Source: Eubacteriaceae bacterium (lineage in GTDB: Bacteria > Bacillota > Clostridia > Lachnospirales > Lachnospiraceae). Taken from it: a DNA stretch of 64,000 nucleotides. The notes under the pieces are model-generated. The model was not told where the DNA came from, searched no databases, and was given only the letters and a program-made list of their open reading frames with translations. The translations under genes and the position numbers were made by a program. The stretch lies in contig CAJTCR010000017.1 of NCBI GenBank assembly GCA_910574915.1, forward strand, positions 30,202 to 94,201, read 5' to 3'. Numbering within the stretch: position 1 is the first letter of the stretch; every line of letters starts with the position of its first letter. Of the stretch, positions 32,848 through 41,800 are shown piece after piece.

Positions 32848-35406
32848 TTATTTTAAATATTTCTGGAAGGTACGCATACATTCGCGAATATCCAGAGGCT
32901 TTGTCAGATGGTCGTTCATCCCGCTTTCAAAGCAGCGCTTTGCGTCGTCGGCAAACGCGTCTGCCGTCATAGCAATAATCGGCAGGTCTTTATCCGGCCG
33001 GTCTAACGCACGGATCGCCCTTGTCGCATCATAGCCGTTCATCACCGGCATACGTACGTCCATAAGCACCGCATCATAAAATCCCACCTCGGATTTTACA
33101 AATTTATCCAGGCAGTCCTGCCCGTTGACCGCCCACTCCAGTTCCAGCCCGACTGCCGAGAAGATCTCGTTTGCAATCTCCCAGTTAATATCGATATCTT
33201 CAGCCAGAAGCACATGCTTGCCGGTAAAGTCATGGATCTCGTCTCCTTCGTCGCCGCCAAGCAAATCTCCGTCCGCATACTGTCTCAGCCGCGCATACAG
33301 CGTAGACTTAAACAGCGGCTTGGAAATAAATCCTTCGATATCCGTATCGGTCGCCTGTTCTTCCAGTTCACTCCAGTCATATGCCGAAATCAGGAAAATC
33401 GGGACATTTCTGCCGACCCGCCTGTGGATCTCACGAATCGTGGCAATGCCGTCCATATTCGGCATCTTCCAGTCAATCAGCACAAAATGATAATCCTCTT
33501 GTTTGTTATGGCGTTCCTCGATCATATCTACCGCCTGCATCCCGTCCATCGTCCAGTCTGCATGGACGCCAAGCGCTTCGAGATTGGCAACGGCGCTCAT
33601 ACAGAGCATTTCATTATCGTCCACAACCAGTATATTCCATTCTGGCAGCATCATATCCTGCTCCGCGTGCTCTGCCTTTTCAAAGTCCACAATCACATGA
33701 AAGCAGCTTCCCTCGCCTTGCTTGCTGCTCACTTCGATTCTGCCGCCCATAAGCGTTACAATGCTTTTCGTGATCGAAGTTCCAAGGCCCGTTCCGACAA
33801 TTTTCTGTACCTGTTCGTTTTCTTCTTCCCTCGCAAACGTGTCGAAGATCTTCTTTTGAAACTCTTCAGACATGCCGATGCCTGTATCCTCCACCACAAA
33901 ATGCGTGCAGATATAGCGTTCTCCTATTTGAGACGGCTCCTGCCACAGATGCACATTGATCCTGCCTGCTTCCGGTGTAAATTTTACCGCATTGGACAGC
34001 AGGTTCAGCAGCACCTGGTTTAAGCGCACCGCGTCGCACCTTACATTTTCCGCCTGAATATCGCGGATAAAAATATCAAAAAACTGACTGCGTTCCTTGA
34101 TCTGCGGCTGCATAATATTCACAATATCGTCCATCGCTTCGCGCAGCGACATCTGGCTGATATTTAACGTCATTTTGCCGCTTTCAATCTTGGACATATC
34201 GAGCACGTCGTTAATCAGCCCCAGCAGATGCTTGCTGGAAAGGCGTACTTTTTTCAGGCAGTCCTCCACACGTACGCTGTCTGGCAAGTTGCGCATGGCA
34301 ATCTCCGTCATACCGATAATCGCATTCATTGGCGTACGGATATCGTGGCTCATACTGGATAAAAATTCACTTTTTGCCATATTCGCACGGACTGCCGCCC
34401 GCTCTTTTTTATCCAGCTCTTTCATCTGCTGTTTGGAAAGCCTGTAATACTTCATAAAAATAACCAGCATCGTAATCAGGATCATCATCGCGGAACTGAT
34501 CATAATTGTAATACGCACCGCATCCAGTTTGCTCAGCCGTTCATTCAGCACACTGCTTGGCATAATGGCAACTAAAAACCAGTCCACCTTTTTGGAAATC
34601 GGCATACAGCACAGGTATCTGCGCTCCCCGTCAACCGAAATCACCGAAAAATAGTGGCTGCCCGTCTCCAGCGCTTCTTCCAGCTCTGCTTTAAAATCAC
34701 TGACCGTCTTCCCGTCCACCTCTTCAAACAATGCGTCCACCCGGTTAAAATAATTGTCCCGGTACGCATCACTGCTGCGGATCACAAAAGAACCGTCTCT
34801 GGCAATAATATGCGAATACACCTTTGCATCCTTTTCATCCAGAAAAAGCGCTTCTTTTAAATAATCCATCGGGACGCCGCCGATCAGCGCCGTACTGACA
34901 CCGCCGTCTTTTAAAGAAAAGCTCACTGCTACCGCGAGCATCAGATATTTGTCGCCTTCCTTGTCTGTAGCCACTGCAATGGCACTGCCGTTTTCTTCGA
35001 TATTCTGCATCAGCAAGTCATAACCGGAGATATCCAGTTGCTTTCCGGTAATCCGCTGCACTTCCCCAGACTCGGTATAAATGCCCATGTATGTAAAATC
35101 CCGCACTTCCGCACTGAACCTAAGGTCTTGTATCAGATCCTCCCAGGTATCCACCGCTTCCTGTTCGCTTCGCCTGATCGCCCCCTCCACCTGATCGAGG
35201 CGCAGATCAATAATCGATGCAAATTTCTGCTGGATCTGAAAGCTTACTTCTTCCATATAAATATTGCTGATATCCTCTACGGAGCTTTCCGTCTGCTTCT
35301 GCATATATACAATCGCCCAGGAAAATACAATCGTGCAGACAAGCAGCACACTGAACACACTGAACGTGAAAAATTTTTTGATCCTGATATCTAATTTTCT
35401 CCCCAT
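32848..35406 (-). CDS. Hybrid sensor histidine kinase with two receiver domains
   Basis: An 852-residue membrane kinase. One membrane helix (15-35), an extracellular sensor domain of roughly 230 residues (dCache-like), and a second helix (about 282-310) lead to the kinase core. The HisKA motif FLSSMSHDIRTPMNAIIG has its His at 354, and the HATPase domain has NLLSNAVKF and EDTGIGMS with GTGLG. Two receiver domains follow at about 595-715 (LVVDDNEMLC; phospho-Asp in LIDWKMPNMDG) and 735-850 (LLAEDIDINW; LMDVRMPVMNG). No Hpt domain is present, so another protein must pass the phosphate on. It lies 33 nt downstream of a GGDEF gene. Confidence 0.93.
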   Translation of the reverse strand: MGRKLDIRIKKFFTFSVFSVLLVCTIVFSWAIVYMQKQTESSVEDISNIYMEEVSFQIQQKFASIIDLRLDQVEGAIRRSEQEAVDTWEDLIQDLRFSAEVRDFTYMGIYTESGEVQRITGKQLDISGYDLLMQNIEENGSAIAVATDKEGDKYLMLAVAVSFSLKDGGVSTALIGGVPMDYLKEALFLDEKDAKVYSHIIARDGSFVIRSSDAYRDNYFNRVDALFEEVDGKTVSDFKAELEEALETGSHYFSVISVDGERRYLCCMPISKKVDWFLVAIMPSSVLNERLSKLDAVRITIMISSAMMILITMLVIFMKYYRLSKQQMKELDKKERAAVRANMAKSEFLSSMSHDIRTPMNAIIGMTEIAMRNLPDSVRVEDCLKKVRLSSKHLLGLINDVLDMSKIESGKMTLNISQMSLREAMDDIVNIMQPQIKERSQFFDIFIRDIQAENVRCDAVRLNQVLLNLLSNAVKFTPEAGRINVHLWQEPSQIGERYICTHFVVEDTGIGMSEEFQKKIFDTFAREEENEQVQKIVGTGLGTSITKSIVTLMGGRIEVSSKQGEGSCFHVIVDFEKAEHAEQDMMLPEWNILVVDDNEMLCMSAVANLEALGVHADWTMDGMQAVDMIEERHNKQEDYHFVLIDWKMPNMDGIATIREIHRRVGRNVPIFLISAYDWSELEEQATDTDIEGFISKPLFKSTLYARLRQYADGDLLGGDEGDEIHDFTGKHVLLAEDIDINWEIANEIFSAVGLELEWAVNGQDCLDKFVKSEVGFYDAVLMDVRMPVMNGYDATRAIRALDRPDKDLPIIAMTADAFADDAKRCFESGMNDHLTKPLDIRECMRTFQKYLK

Positions 35407-35439
35407 ATTCCTCCTGCCTTTTTTGATTGCCCACCTGCA

Positions 35440-36495
35440 CTAAACAACAACCTGGTTTCTTCCTCTTTGTTTTCCAAGATACAGTTTTTCATCCGCACTG
35501 CGGATCACTTTCTCATAATTGCTGTCTGAAAGCCCAGCCGCAATGCCTGCTGTAATCGTAATCCGTATATGCCTGCCAGATGACGGAATCACGAGCGACT
35601 CTACTTCTCTGCGCAGCTCTTCCATCTTTTTATAAACCGTTTCCTGCGCAGTATCTGGAAAATAAAGGATAAACTCTTCTCCTCCCCAACGGACAGCCAG
35701 ATTTTTAGCCCCCGCCGTATCCTGCAAGCAGGAAGACACCCTTCTAAGCACTTTATCCCCTGCCTCATGCCCATAGGTATCATTGACCTTTTTAAAAAAA
35801 TCAATATCCACCATCGCAACGACATAGTCTGTTCGTGCATGATGGGGAATCTCTTCGATATAGCGTTCCAAAAAGCGGCGATTGTAAAGCCCGGTCAAAG
35901 CATCGTGGTTTGTAGTGTAACGCAGCGACTGCCATACTTTTTCCGTCTCCTGGGAATAAAAAAAAGTCGCGCCGAACACAATCACTGCCGTGATTCCAAT
36001 ATTCCCCAGATACACCAAAATCCGATACGGTTCCATCACGCTTTGAATATCTGGAAAGCGGATATCAAACGTTAAAATCGCCCCTTCCAGCAGGACGGTC
36101 GTTACAATGCCGATAAGCTGAAAGAAAAACCGCCAGTTCCCATAAGACGGCACAAGATAAAATACCGCTGCCGATATACCGACAATATACAGGAAAAATC
36201 CATAGTCCGGGCCAAGAAAAATCTCACTCAATACAGAAAACAGCAGAATTTCAAAATAAGTATAGACAATGCTTTTTTCAGACGTATCCTTTCTGATAAA
36301 TAAAAAATCGAAGTAAAACGCACAGCTAAACAGATTCAGCGCCGATAGCTGCCAGATATCCAGATACTGAAAAAAGATCGTATAAAATCCATGATTTGCA
36401 AAACATATTGCCAGAAAGATCATATTGCGGTTTCTTGTAAACCAGTCAATGGTCTTTTGAATTTTCCCATTGGTCTTTGCATTTAATTCATTCAT
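35440..36495 (-). CDS. Membrane diguanylate cyclase (GGDEF domain)
   Basis: 351 residues. Residues 1-185 form about six membrane helices with no recognisable sensor. Residues 190-350 are a GGDEF domain: DALTGLYNRRFLERYI, VDIDFFKKVNDTYGHEAGD and the active-site signature RWGGEEFILYF. All residues expected for cyclic-di-GMP synthesis are present; there is no EAL domain. The ribosome site is weak (GGAATCG). The kinase gene follows directly, so the two are probably one signalling operon. Confidence 0.9.
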   Translation of the reverse strand: MNELNAKTNGKIQKTIDWFTRNRNMIFLAICFANHGFYTIFFQYLDIWQLSALNLFSCAFYFDFLFIRKDTSEKSIVYTYFEILLFSVLSEIFLGPDYGFFLYIVGISAAVFYLVPSYGNWRFFFQLIGIVTTVLLEGAILTFDIRFPDIQSVMEPYRILVYLGNIGITAVIVFGATFFYSQETEKVWQSLRYTTNHDALTGLYNRRFLERYIEEIPHHARTDYVVAMVDIDFFKKVNDTYGHEAGDKVLRRVSSCLQDTAGAKNLAVRWGGEEFILYFPDTAQETVYKKMEELRREVESLVIPSSGRHIRITITAGIAAGLSDSNYEKVIRSADEKLYLGKQRGRNQVVV

Positions 36496-36642
36496 CTACG
36501 ATTCCAATCTATATATGATATGAATGTATCAAAAGCGGCGCTGGACAATACACAGGCACGCTTTTGATATAAAATGATCTGCTTCCTGACAGTATTATAA
36601 TCTATTTCTGCTTAATATGCAATATTCAATCACAGACGCAGG

Positions 36643-39600
36643 CTACCGCTGCACCTGTGCGTGAAGCTCCTGCAAGGATTTTACCTGGCTGCTGCCATGC
36701 TTTTTCAGCGAAAGGATCCCGCTGACGGTCGCTTTTGCGGCTGCCATCGTCGTCATATACGGCACCTTCTTTTTAATCGCTGCCTTGCGCAGATAGCTGT
36801 CATCCAGCCGTTCCTCACCGACCGGCGTATTGATAATCAAATCGATCTTGCCGTTCGTAATCAGGTCACGCATATCCGGCCTTCCCTCATGCAGCTTGTA
36901 TACCATCTGCGCTTCCATACCGGCTTCGCGGATCAGCTCGCACGTATGCTTTGAAGCAATAATCTGGAATCCCGCCCTGCAAAATTCCCTCGCGATCTCA
37001 GCTACTTCCGGCTTATCCCTGTCGCTGACAGAAATCAGCACCGTCCCTGAAAGCGGCAGACGCATCTGCGCAGCCTCCTGCGCCTTATAAAACGCCTCCC
37101 CATAAGAAGCGGAAAGTCCCAGCACTTCTCCGGTTGAGCGCATTTCCGGCCCTAATACCGGATCTACCTCCTGGAACATATTAAACGGAAAGACCGCTTC
37201 TTTTACTCCGTAATACGGGATCTCATGCTCCTTTAGCTGCGGCACCGGAGACGGCTGTCCTGTCAGCTCTGCGGTAATAATCTCTATTGCAAGCGGAACC
37301 ATGCGGATATTGCACACTTTGGATACTAACGGCACGGTACGGGAGGCTCTCGGATTTGCTTCCAGTACAAATACCTTGTCCTTTTCAATCGCATACTGCA
37401 TGTTCATAAGCCCCTTAACATGCATTTCTTCTGCGATTTTTCTCGTATATTCCTGGATGGTCTTTACATTTTCCTGCGAAATATGCTTAGAAGGGATAAT
37501 ACATGCCGAATCCCCCGAATGCACGCCAGCCAGCTCGATATGCTCCATAACGGCAGGCACAAACGCATGGCTGCCGTCGCTGATCGCATCTGCTTCACAC
37601 TCTGTCGCATGTCCGAGAAAACGGTCAATTAAGATCGGGCGGTCAGGCGTCACGCCGACAGCCGCGTTCATATAGCCTTCCATGCTTTTGGCATCGTATA
37701 CGATTTCCATTCCTCTGCCGCCCAGCACATAAGACGGGCGCACCATGACCGGATAGCCGATGCCTTCGGCTATTTTCAGCGCTTCCTCGACATTGACCGC
37801 CATCCCGGATTCCGGCATTGGAATGTCCAGCTTTTCCATCATCGCGCGGAACTGGTCACGGTCTTCCGCCAGGTCGATGACAGACGGCGCTGTCCCCAGG
37901 ATCCGAACACCGTTTCTCTCCAGGTCAGAAGCCAGATTTAACGGCGTCTGTCCGCCAAACTGCGCAATTACGCCGACCGGCTGTTCTTTTTTATAAATGC
38001 TCAGTACATCTTCCAGCGTCAGCGGCTCAAAATACAGCTTGTCAGAAGTATCGTAATCCGTCGATACCGTCTCTGGATTGCAGTTTACAATAATTGTCTC
38101 AAAGCCAAGCTTTTTCAGTGCCTGAGACGCATGAACGCAGCAATAGTCAAACTCAATCCCCTGTCCGATCCGGTTCGGGCCGCCGCCGAGAATCATAATC
38201 TTTTGCTTTGTTTCGCTCACCGGATTGCTGTCTTTGGCATTATACGTCGAATAGTAATAGGCGCTGTCCTTTGTCCCGCTGACATGCACGCCTTCCCACG
38301 CTTCTTCCACACCGAGCAAAATCCTGCGGTTGCGCACGTCATCCTCCGGCACTTCCAGAATCTGGCTTAAATATTTATCGGAAAATCCATGCTTTTTCGC
38401 TGCAATCAGCGCATTGTCATCCGGCAGGCTGCCTTTTGCCGCAGCAAGCGCCTCTTCCTCCATAACAAGCTCCTGCATCTGCTCAAGAAAATAATGCTTC
38501 ACCTTTGTGATCTCATGGATCTCTTGGACGGACGCCCCTTTGCGCAGCGCTTCATAAATTACAAAATACCGTTCGCTGGAAGGCGTAATCAGCTTCTTTA
38601 ACAGCTCTTCTTTTGATTTTTGATCAAAGTCCTTTGCATGTCCAAGCCCGTAGCATCCGTTTTCCAGGCTTCGGATCGCTTTTTGGAACGCTTCTTTAAA
38701 TGTTTTCCCGATGCTCATAACCTCGCCTACCGCGCGCATCTGCGTCCCCAGCTTGTCTTCTACGCCTTTAAACTTCTCAAACGCCCAGCGTGCAAATTTA
38801 ATTACGACATAATCCCCGTCCGGCACATAGCGGTCGAGCGTCCCGTACTTGCCGCACGGAATCTCAGGAAGCGTCAGCCCGGTTGCAAGCATCGCGGATA
38901 CGAGCGCAATCGGAAATCCGGTCGCCTTGGACGCGAGCGCAGAAGAGCGCGACGTCCTTGGATTAATCTCAATAACGATATCCCGGTCGGTCTTTGGATC
39001 ATGCGCCCACTGTACGTTCGTGCCGCCGATCACCTGGATCGATTCTACGATTTTATAAGACTTTTCCTGCAAGCGCTTCTGCACCTGCTCAGAGATCGTC
39101 AGCATCGGCGCGGAGCAGAACGAGTCCCCGGTGTGCACGCCAAGCGGGTCAATATTTTCAATAAAGCAGACCGTAATCATATTGCCTGCCGCATCCCGTA
39201 CAACTTCAAGCTCCAGCTCTTCCCAGCCCAAAATAGACTCTTCCACGAGCACCTGTCCGACCAGGCTCGCCTGCAAGCCCCTGGCACAGACGGTCTTTAA
39301 TTCCTCTACGTTGTATACCAGCCCGCCGCCGGCACCGCCCATCGTATACGCAGGACGCAGTACGACCGGATAGCCCAGCCTGTCCGCGATCGCAAGCGCC
39401 TCATCGACGGAATATGCCACCTCGCTGCGTGCCATTTCAATGCCCAGGCTGTCCATTGTCTTTTTAAATTCAATACGGTCTTCTCCTCGTTCAATCGCAT
39501 CTACCTGCACGCCAATGACCTGCACGTTGTATTTTTCCAATACGCCGTTTTTTGCAAGCTCTGCGCACAGATTCAGCCCAGACTGCCCGCCCAGGTTCGG

Positions 39601-39861
39601 CAGCAGCGCGTCCGGCCTTTCTTTTTCAATAATCTGCTCGATACGCTGCGCATTTAACGGTTCGATATAAGTCGCATCCGCCGTTTCCGGGTCAGTCATA
39701 ATCGTAGCCGGATTGGAATTGACCAGCACGATTTCATAGCCCAGGCTCCTTAATGCCTTGCACGCCTGTGTGCCAGAATAGTCAAACTCACACGCCTGCC
39801 CGATAACAATCGGCCCGGAACCAATAATCAATACTTTATGGATATCTTTTCTCTGAGACAT
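36643..39861 (-). CDS. carB: Carbamoyl-phosphate synthase large subunit
   Basis: A 1072-residue enzyme, full length for the family, making carbamoyl phosphate for pyrimidines and arginine. It has two ATP-grasp halves (KVLIIGSGPIVIGQACEFDY at the N-terminus; MILGGGPNRIGQGIEFDYC at about 555) and a C-terminal regulatory MGS domain with VLISVSDRDKPEVAEIA. The start is the ATG at 39861 (MSQRKDIHKV), 7 nt after AGGAGG; the longer frame is not supported. The small subunit carA is not adjacent on either side, which is unusual, and must lie elsewhere. Confidence 0.95.
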   Translation of the reverse strand: MSQRKDIHKVLIIGSGPIVIGQACEFDYSGTQACKALRSLGYEIVLVNSNPATIMTDPETADATYIEPLNAQRIEQIIEKERPDALLPNLGGQSGLNLCAELAKNGVLEKYNVQVIGVQVDAIERGEDRIEFKKTMDSLGIEMARSEVAYSVDEALAIADRLGYPVVLRPAYTMGGAGGGLVYNVEELKTVCARGLQASLVGQVLVEESILGWEELELEVVRDAAGNMITVCFIENIDPLGVHTGDSFCSAPMLTISEQVQKRLQEKSYKIVESIQVIGGTNVQWAHDPKTDRDIVIEINPRTSRSSALASKATGFPIALVSAMLATGLTLPEIPCGKYGTLDRYVPDGDYVVIKFARWAFEKFKGVEDKLGTQMRAVGEVMSIGKTFKEAFQKAIRSLENGCYGLGHAKDFDQKSKEELLKKLITPSSERYFVIYEALRKGASVQEIHEITKVKHYFLEQMQELVMEEEALAAAKGSLPDDNALIAAKKHGFSDKYLSQILEVPEDDVRNRRILLGVEEAWEGVHVSGTKDSAYYYSTYNAKDSNPVSETKQKIMILGGGPNRIGQGIEFDYCCVHASQALKKLGFETIIVNCNPETVSTDYDTSDKLYFEPLTLEDVLSIYKKEQPVGVIAQFGGQTPLNLASDLERNGVRILGTAPSVIDLAEDRDQFRAMMEKLDIPMPESGMAVNVEEALKIAEGIGYPVMVRPSYVLGGRGMEIVYDAKSMEGYMNAAVGVTPDRPILIDRFLGHATECEADAISDGSHAFVPAVMEHIELAGVHSGDSACIIPSKHISQENVKTIQEYTRKIAEEMHVKGLMNMQYAIEKDKVFVLEANPRASRTVPLVSKVCNIRMVPLAIEIITAELTGQPSPVPQLKEHEIPYYGVKEAVFPFNMFQEVDPVLGPEMRSTGEVLGLSASYGEAFYKAQEAAQMRLPLSGTVLISVSDRDKPEVAEIAREFCRAGFQIIASKHTCELIREAGMEAQMVYKLHEGRPDMRDLITNGKIDLIINTPVGEERLDDSYLRKAAIKKKVPYMTTMAAAKATVSGILSLKKHGSSQVKSLQELHAQVQR

Positions 39862-39907
39862 TCTGTTTCCTCCTGTTAGTGGTGGATTTACTTTTTTCTG
39901 ATAAATC

Positions 39908-39936
39908 ATTTTACTGGAAAATGGCGCGGCTGGCAA
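39908..39936 (-). promoter_or_regulatory. Promoter of carB
   Basis: Minus strand TTGCCA (39931-39936), 17-bp spacer, TAAAAT (39908-39913). It gives a leader of about 40 nt ending in AGGAGG. Confidence 0.6.
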
Positions 39937-40155
39937 TAAAAATATTTAAACTCACCCTATTTTTTTCTCTTGCAGCCGCTGCCGCTTTCCCATATACGAA
40001 ACAAAAACAACACACCATAAGAATCCAAAACTTTTGCATAGTAATCTGCGCCATCCTGTGTTATAATGGGACAATCCGTGCAGACCGTATGGGAATCGTC
40101 TCCGGCTGCTCAAAAATAAGCTGTAAAAAAGCTGTAAAAAGAAAGGAAGTATTTT

Positions 40156-41139
40156 ATGATTCGCATAGGAATTTTAGGCTATGGAAACCTTGGACGCGGC
40201 GTAGAATGCGCTGTAAAGCAAAACGATGATATGGAGCTTGCCGCTGTATTTACACGCAGGAATCCTGAGAGCGTAAGCATTTTGACAGAGCATGTCCCTG
40301 TCTGCCCAATCGCAGACCTTGCGTCATACAAGGACAAGATCGACGTTCTGATTATCTGCGGCGGAAGCGCCACCGACCTGCCGGTGCAGACCCCGGAATA
40401 TGTCAAATATTTTAACGTCGTGGACAGCTTTGATACCCACGCAAAAATACCGCAGCACTTTGCAAATGTGGACGAGCCGGCAAAGGCATCCGGCAAAATC
40501 GGCATGATCTCTGTCGGCTGGGACCCTGGGATGTTCTCTTTAAACCGTGTCTATGCAAACGCAGTGCTGCCGGATGGCAAAGACTATACGTTCTGGGGCA
40601 AGGGCGTCAGCCAGGGACACTCCGACGCGATCCGCAGGATTGACGGCGTTGCCGACGCCAGACAGTATACGATCCCGGTTCCTGCTTCCCTCGACGCTGT
40701 CAGAAGCGGTGAGACGCCGGAATTATCGACCCGCCAAAAGCACACAAGGGAATGCTACGTCGTCGCCAAAGAAGGCGCTGACCGCTCCAAAATCGAAAAA
40801 GAAATCAAAGAAATGCCGAACTATTTTGCCGACTACGATACAACTGTTCATTTTATTTCGCAGGACGAGCTGAACGAAAAACACAGCGGCATTCCTCACG
40901 GCGGCTTTGTCATCCGCAGCGGCAATACAGGCTGGCAGCAGGAAAACAAGCATATTATCGAATACAGCCTAAAGCTGGATTCCAATCCTGAATTTACCGC
41001 CAGCGTCCTTGCCGCCTACGCAAGAGCGGCTTACCGCATGAACGCAGAAGGCATGAGCGGCTGCAAGACGGTGTTTGACGTCGCGCCTGCGTATTTGTGC
41101 CGCCAGAGTGCGGAAGAGCTGCGCAGTCATATGCTGTAG
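40156..41139 (+). CDS. ddh: meso-Diaminopimelate dehydrogenase
   Basis: An NADPH enzyme that interconverts tetrahydrodipicolinate plus ammonia and meso-diaminopimelate, a one-step route to lysine and the peptidoglycan cross-linker. In the 327-residue protein the dinucleotide fold is at the N-terminus (IRIGILGYGNLGRGVE). Family-typical segments are CGGSATDLPVQTPEYVKYFN, then VDSFDTHAKIPQH, SVGWDPGMFSLNR and FWGKGVSQGHSDAIRRIDGV. The start has AAAGGAAG 8 nt upstream. A TATAAT box lies at 40062-40067 without a good -35. It stands alone, divergent from carB; repeat copy F begins 20 nt after its stop. Confidence 0.95.
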   Translation: MIRIGILGYGNLGRGVECAVKQNDDMELAAVFTRRNPESVSILTEHVPVCPIADLASYKDKIDVLIICGGSATDLPVQTPEYVKYFNVVDSFDTHAKIPQHFANVDEPAKASGKIGMISVGWDPGMFSLNRVYANAVLPDGKDYTFWGKGVSQGHSDAIRRIDGVADARQYTIPVPASLDAVRSGETPELSTRQKHTRECYVVAKEGADRSKIEKEIKEMPNYFADYDTTVHFISQDELNEKHSGIPHGGFVIRSGNTGWQQENKHIIEYSLKLDSNPEFTASVLAAYARAAYRMNAEGMSGCKTVFDVAPAYLCRQSAEELRSHML

Positions 41140-41159
41140 ATAAGAGATTTTTTTGTGGA

Positions 41160-41415
41160 TGTGGGACGCCGGGAGAGGGGGTTGGCATACTCTGGCGCGT
41201 ACGGTCCAGAATGCTAAGAAGCCCTAAGCATTCTGCTGTAACGTTGTGGCTGCGTACGGTCGCGGCACCTAGTTCGCTGCCTGCTGGCAGCTAAAGGTGC
41301 CGCTGGGCTGCGCCCCTGGTTGCTTTGCAGAATACTAAGGGCTTCTAACCATTCTTCCAAAGCCGCGCCAGAGTATGCCAACCCCCTCTCCCGGCTGGTC
41401 TTCCACATGTGCCAC
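41160..41415 (-). repeat. Palindromic repeat copy F
   Basis: A minus-orientation copy. The outer arm GGTTGGCATACTCTGGCGCG (41180-41199) has its exact complement on the far side and differs from the arms of C, D and E at several positions. The inner stem is AAGCCCTAAGCATTCTGC (left) against AAGCCCTTAGTATTCTGC (right arm, complemented). Apical stem and core are as in copy C. It begins 20 nt after the ddh stop. Confidence 0.85.
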
Positions 41416-41536
41416 ATAAAATTCCCAAAAAGCTGTAAAGTGTGAAAGTTTTTCCGCTGGCTGCTCTTCACAAATGCCACGCAAAAAATCCCCAAAAAGC
41501 AGAAACACTTTCCCACATAACATCATCCGTGTAGAG
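41416..41536. repeat. Duplicated repeat-end fragment
   Basis: The right end of copy F, GGTCTTCCACATGTGCCACA followed by AAATTCCCAAAAAGCTG, is echoed by GCTCTTCACAAATGCCACGC followed by AAAAAATCCCCAAAAAGCAG at 41463-41505. This gives a roughly 60-bp imperfect direct repeat between copies F and G with no palindrome of its own. No gene is present. Confidence 0.5.
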
Positions 41537-41795
41537 CTTTGGAAAGAACAGCCGGAGGAAGGGGAGCGGGGCTGGCTTCCTGAGACGTTGGAAAAATGTT
41601 AGGAGCTCTTGGCATCCTGTGAACAACCGAGGGGCGCAGCCAAGCGCCACCTTTAGCTGCCAGCAGGCAGCGAACTAGGTGGCGCGACCGCACACAGCCA
41701 CAGCGTTACAACAGGATGCTTAGAGCTCCTTACATTTTGGAAAAGGAACAGGAAGCCAGCCCCGCTCCCCTTCCTCCGGCGTCCCTCTCCAAAAT
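41537..41795 (+). repeat. Palindromic repeat copy G
   Basis: A plus-orientation copy with the most divergent arms of the family. The left arm GCCGGAGGAAGGGGAGCGGG continuing CTGGCTTCCTG (41551-41581) is matched base for base by the right arm. No other copy has this arm sequence, yet core (GGGGCGCAGCCAAGCG) and apex (CCACCT..AGGTGG, CTGCC..GGCAG) are conserved. The apical stem shows a paired change: GCGCCACCT/AGGTGGCGC, where other copies have GCGGCACCT/AGGTGCCGC. It ends 5 nt before the stop codon of the convergent chemoreceptor gene. Confidence 0.87.
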
Positions 41796-41800
41796 CTACA

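Noticed and set aside
41214..41650. Minus-strand frames of 60-100 codons across copies F and G
   Set aside because: Same reason: repeat-derived frames in a structured non-coding element.
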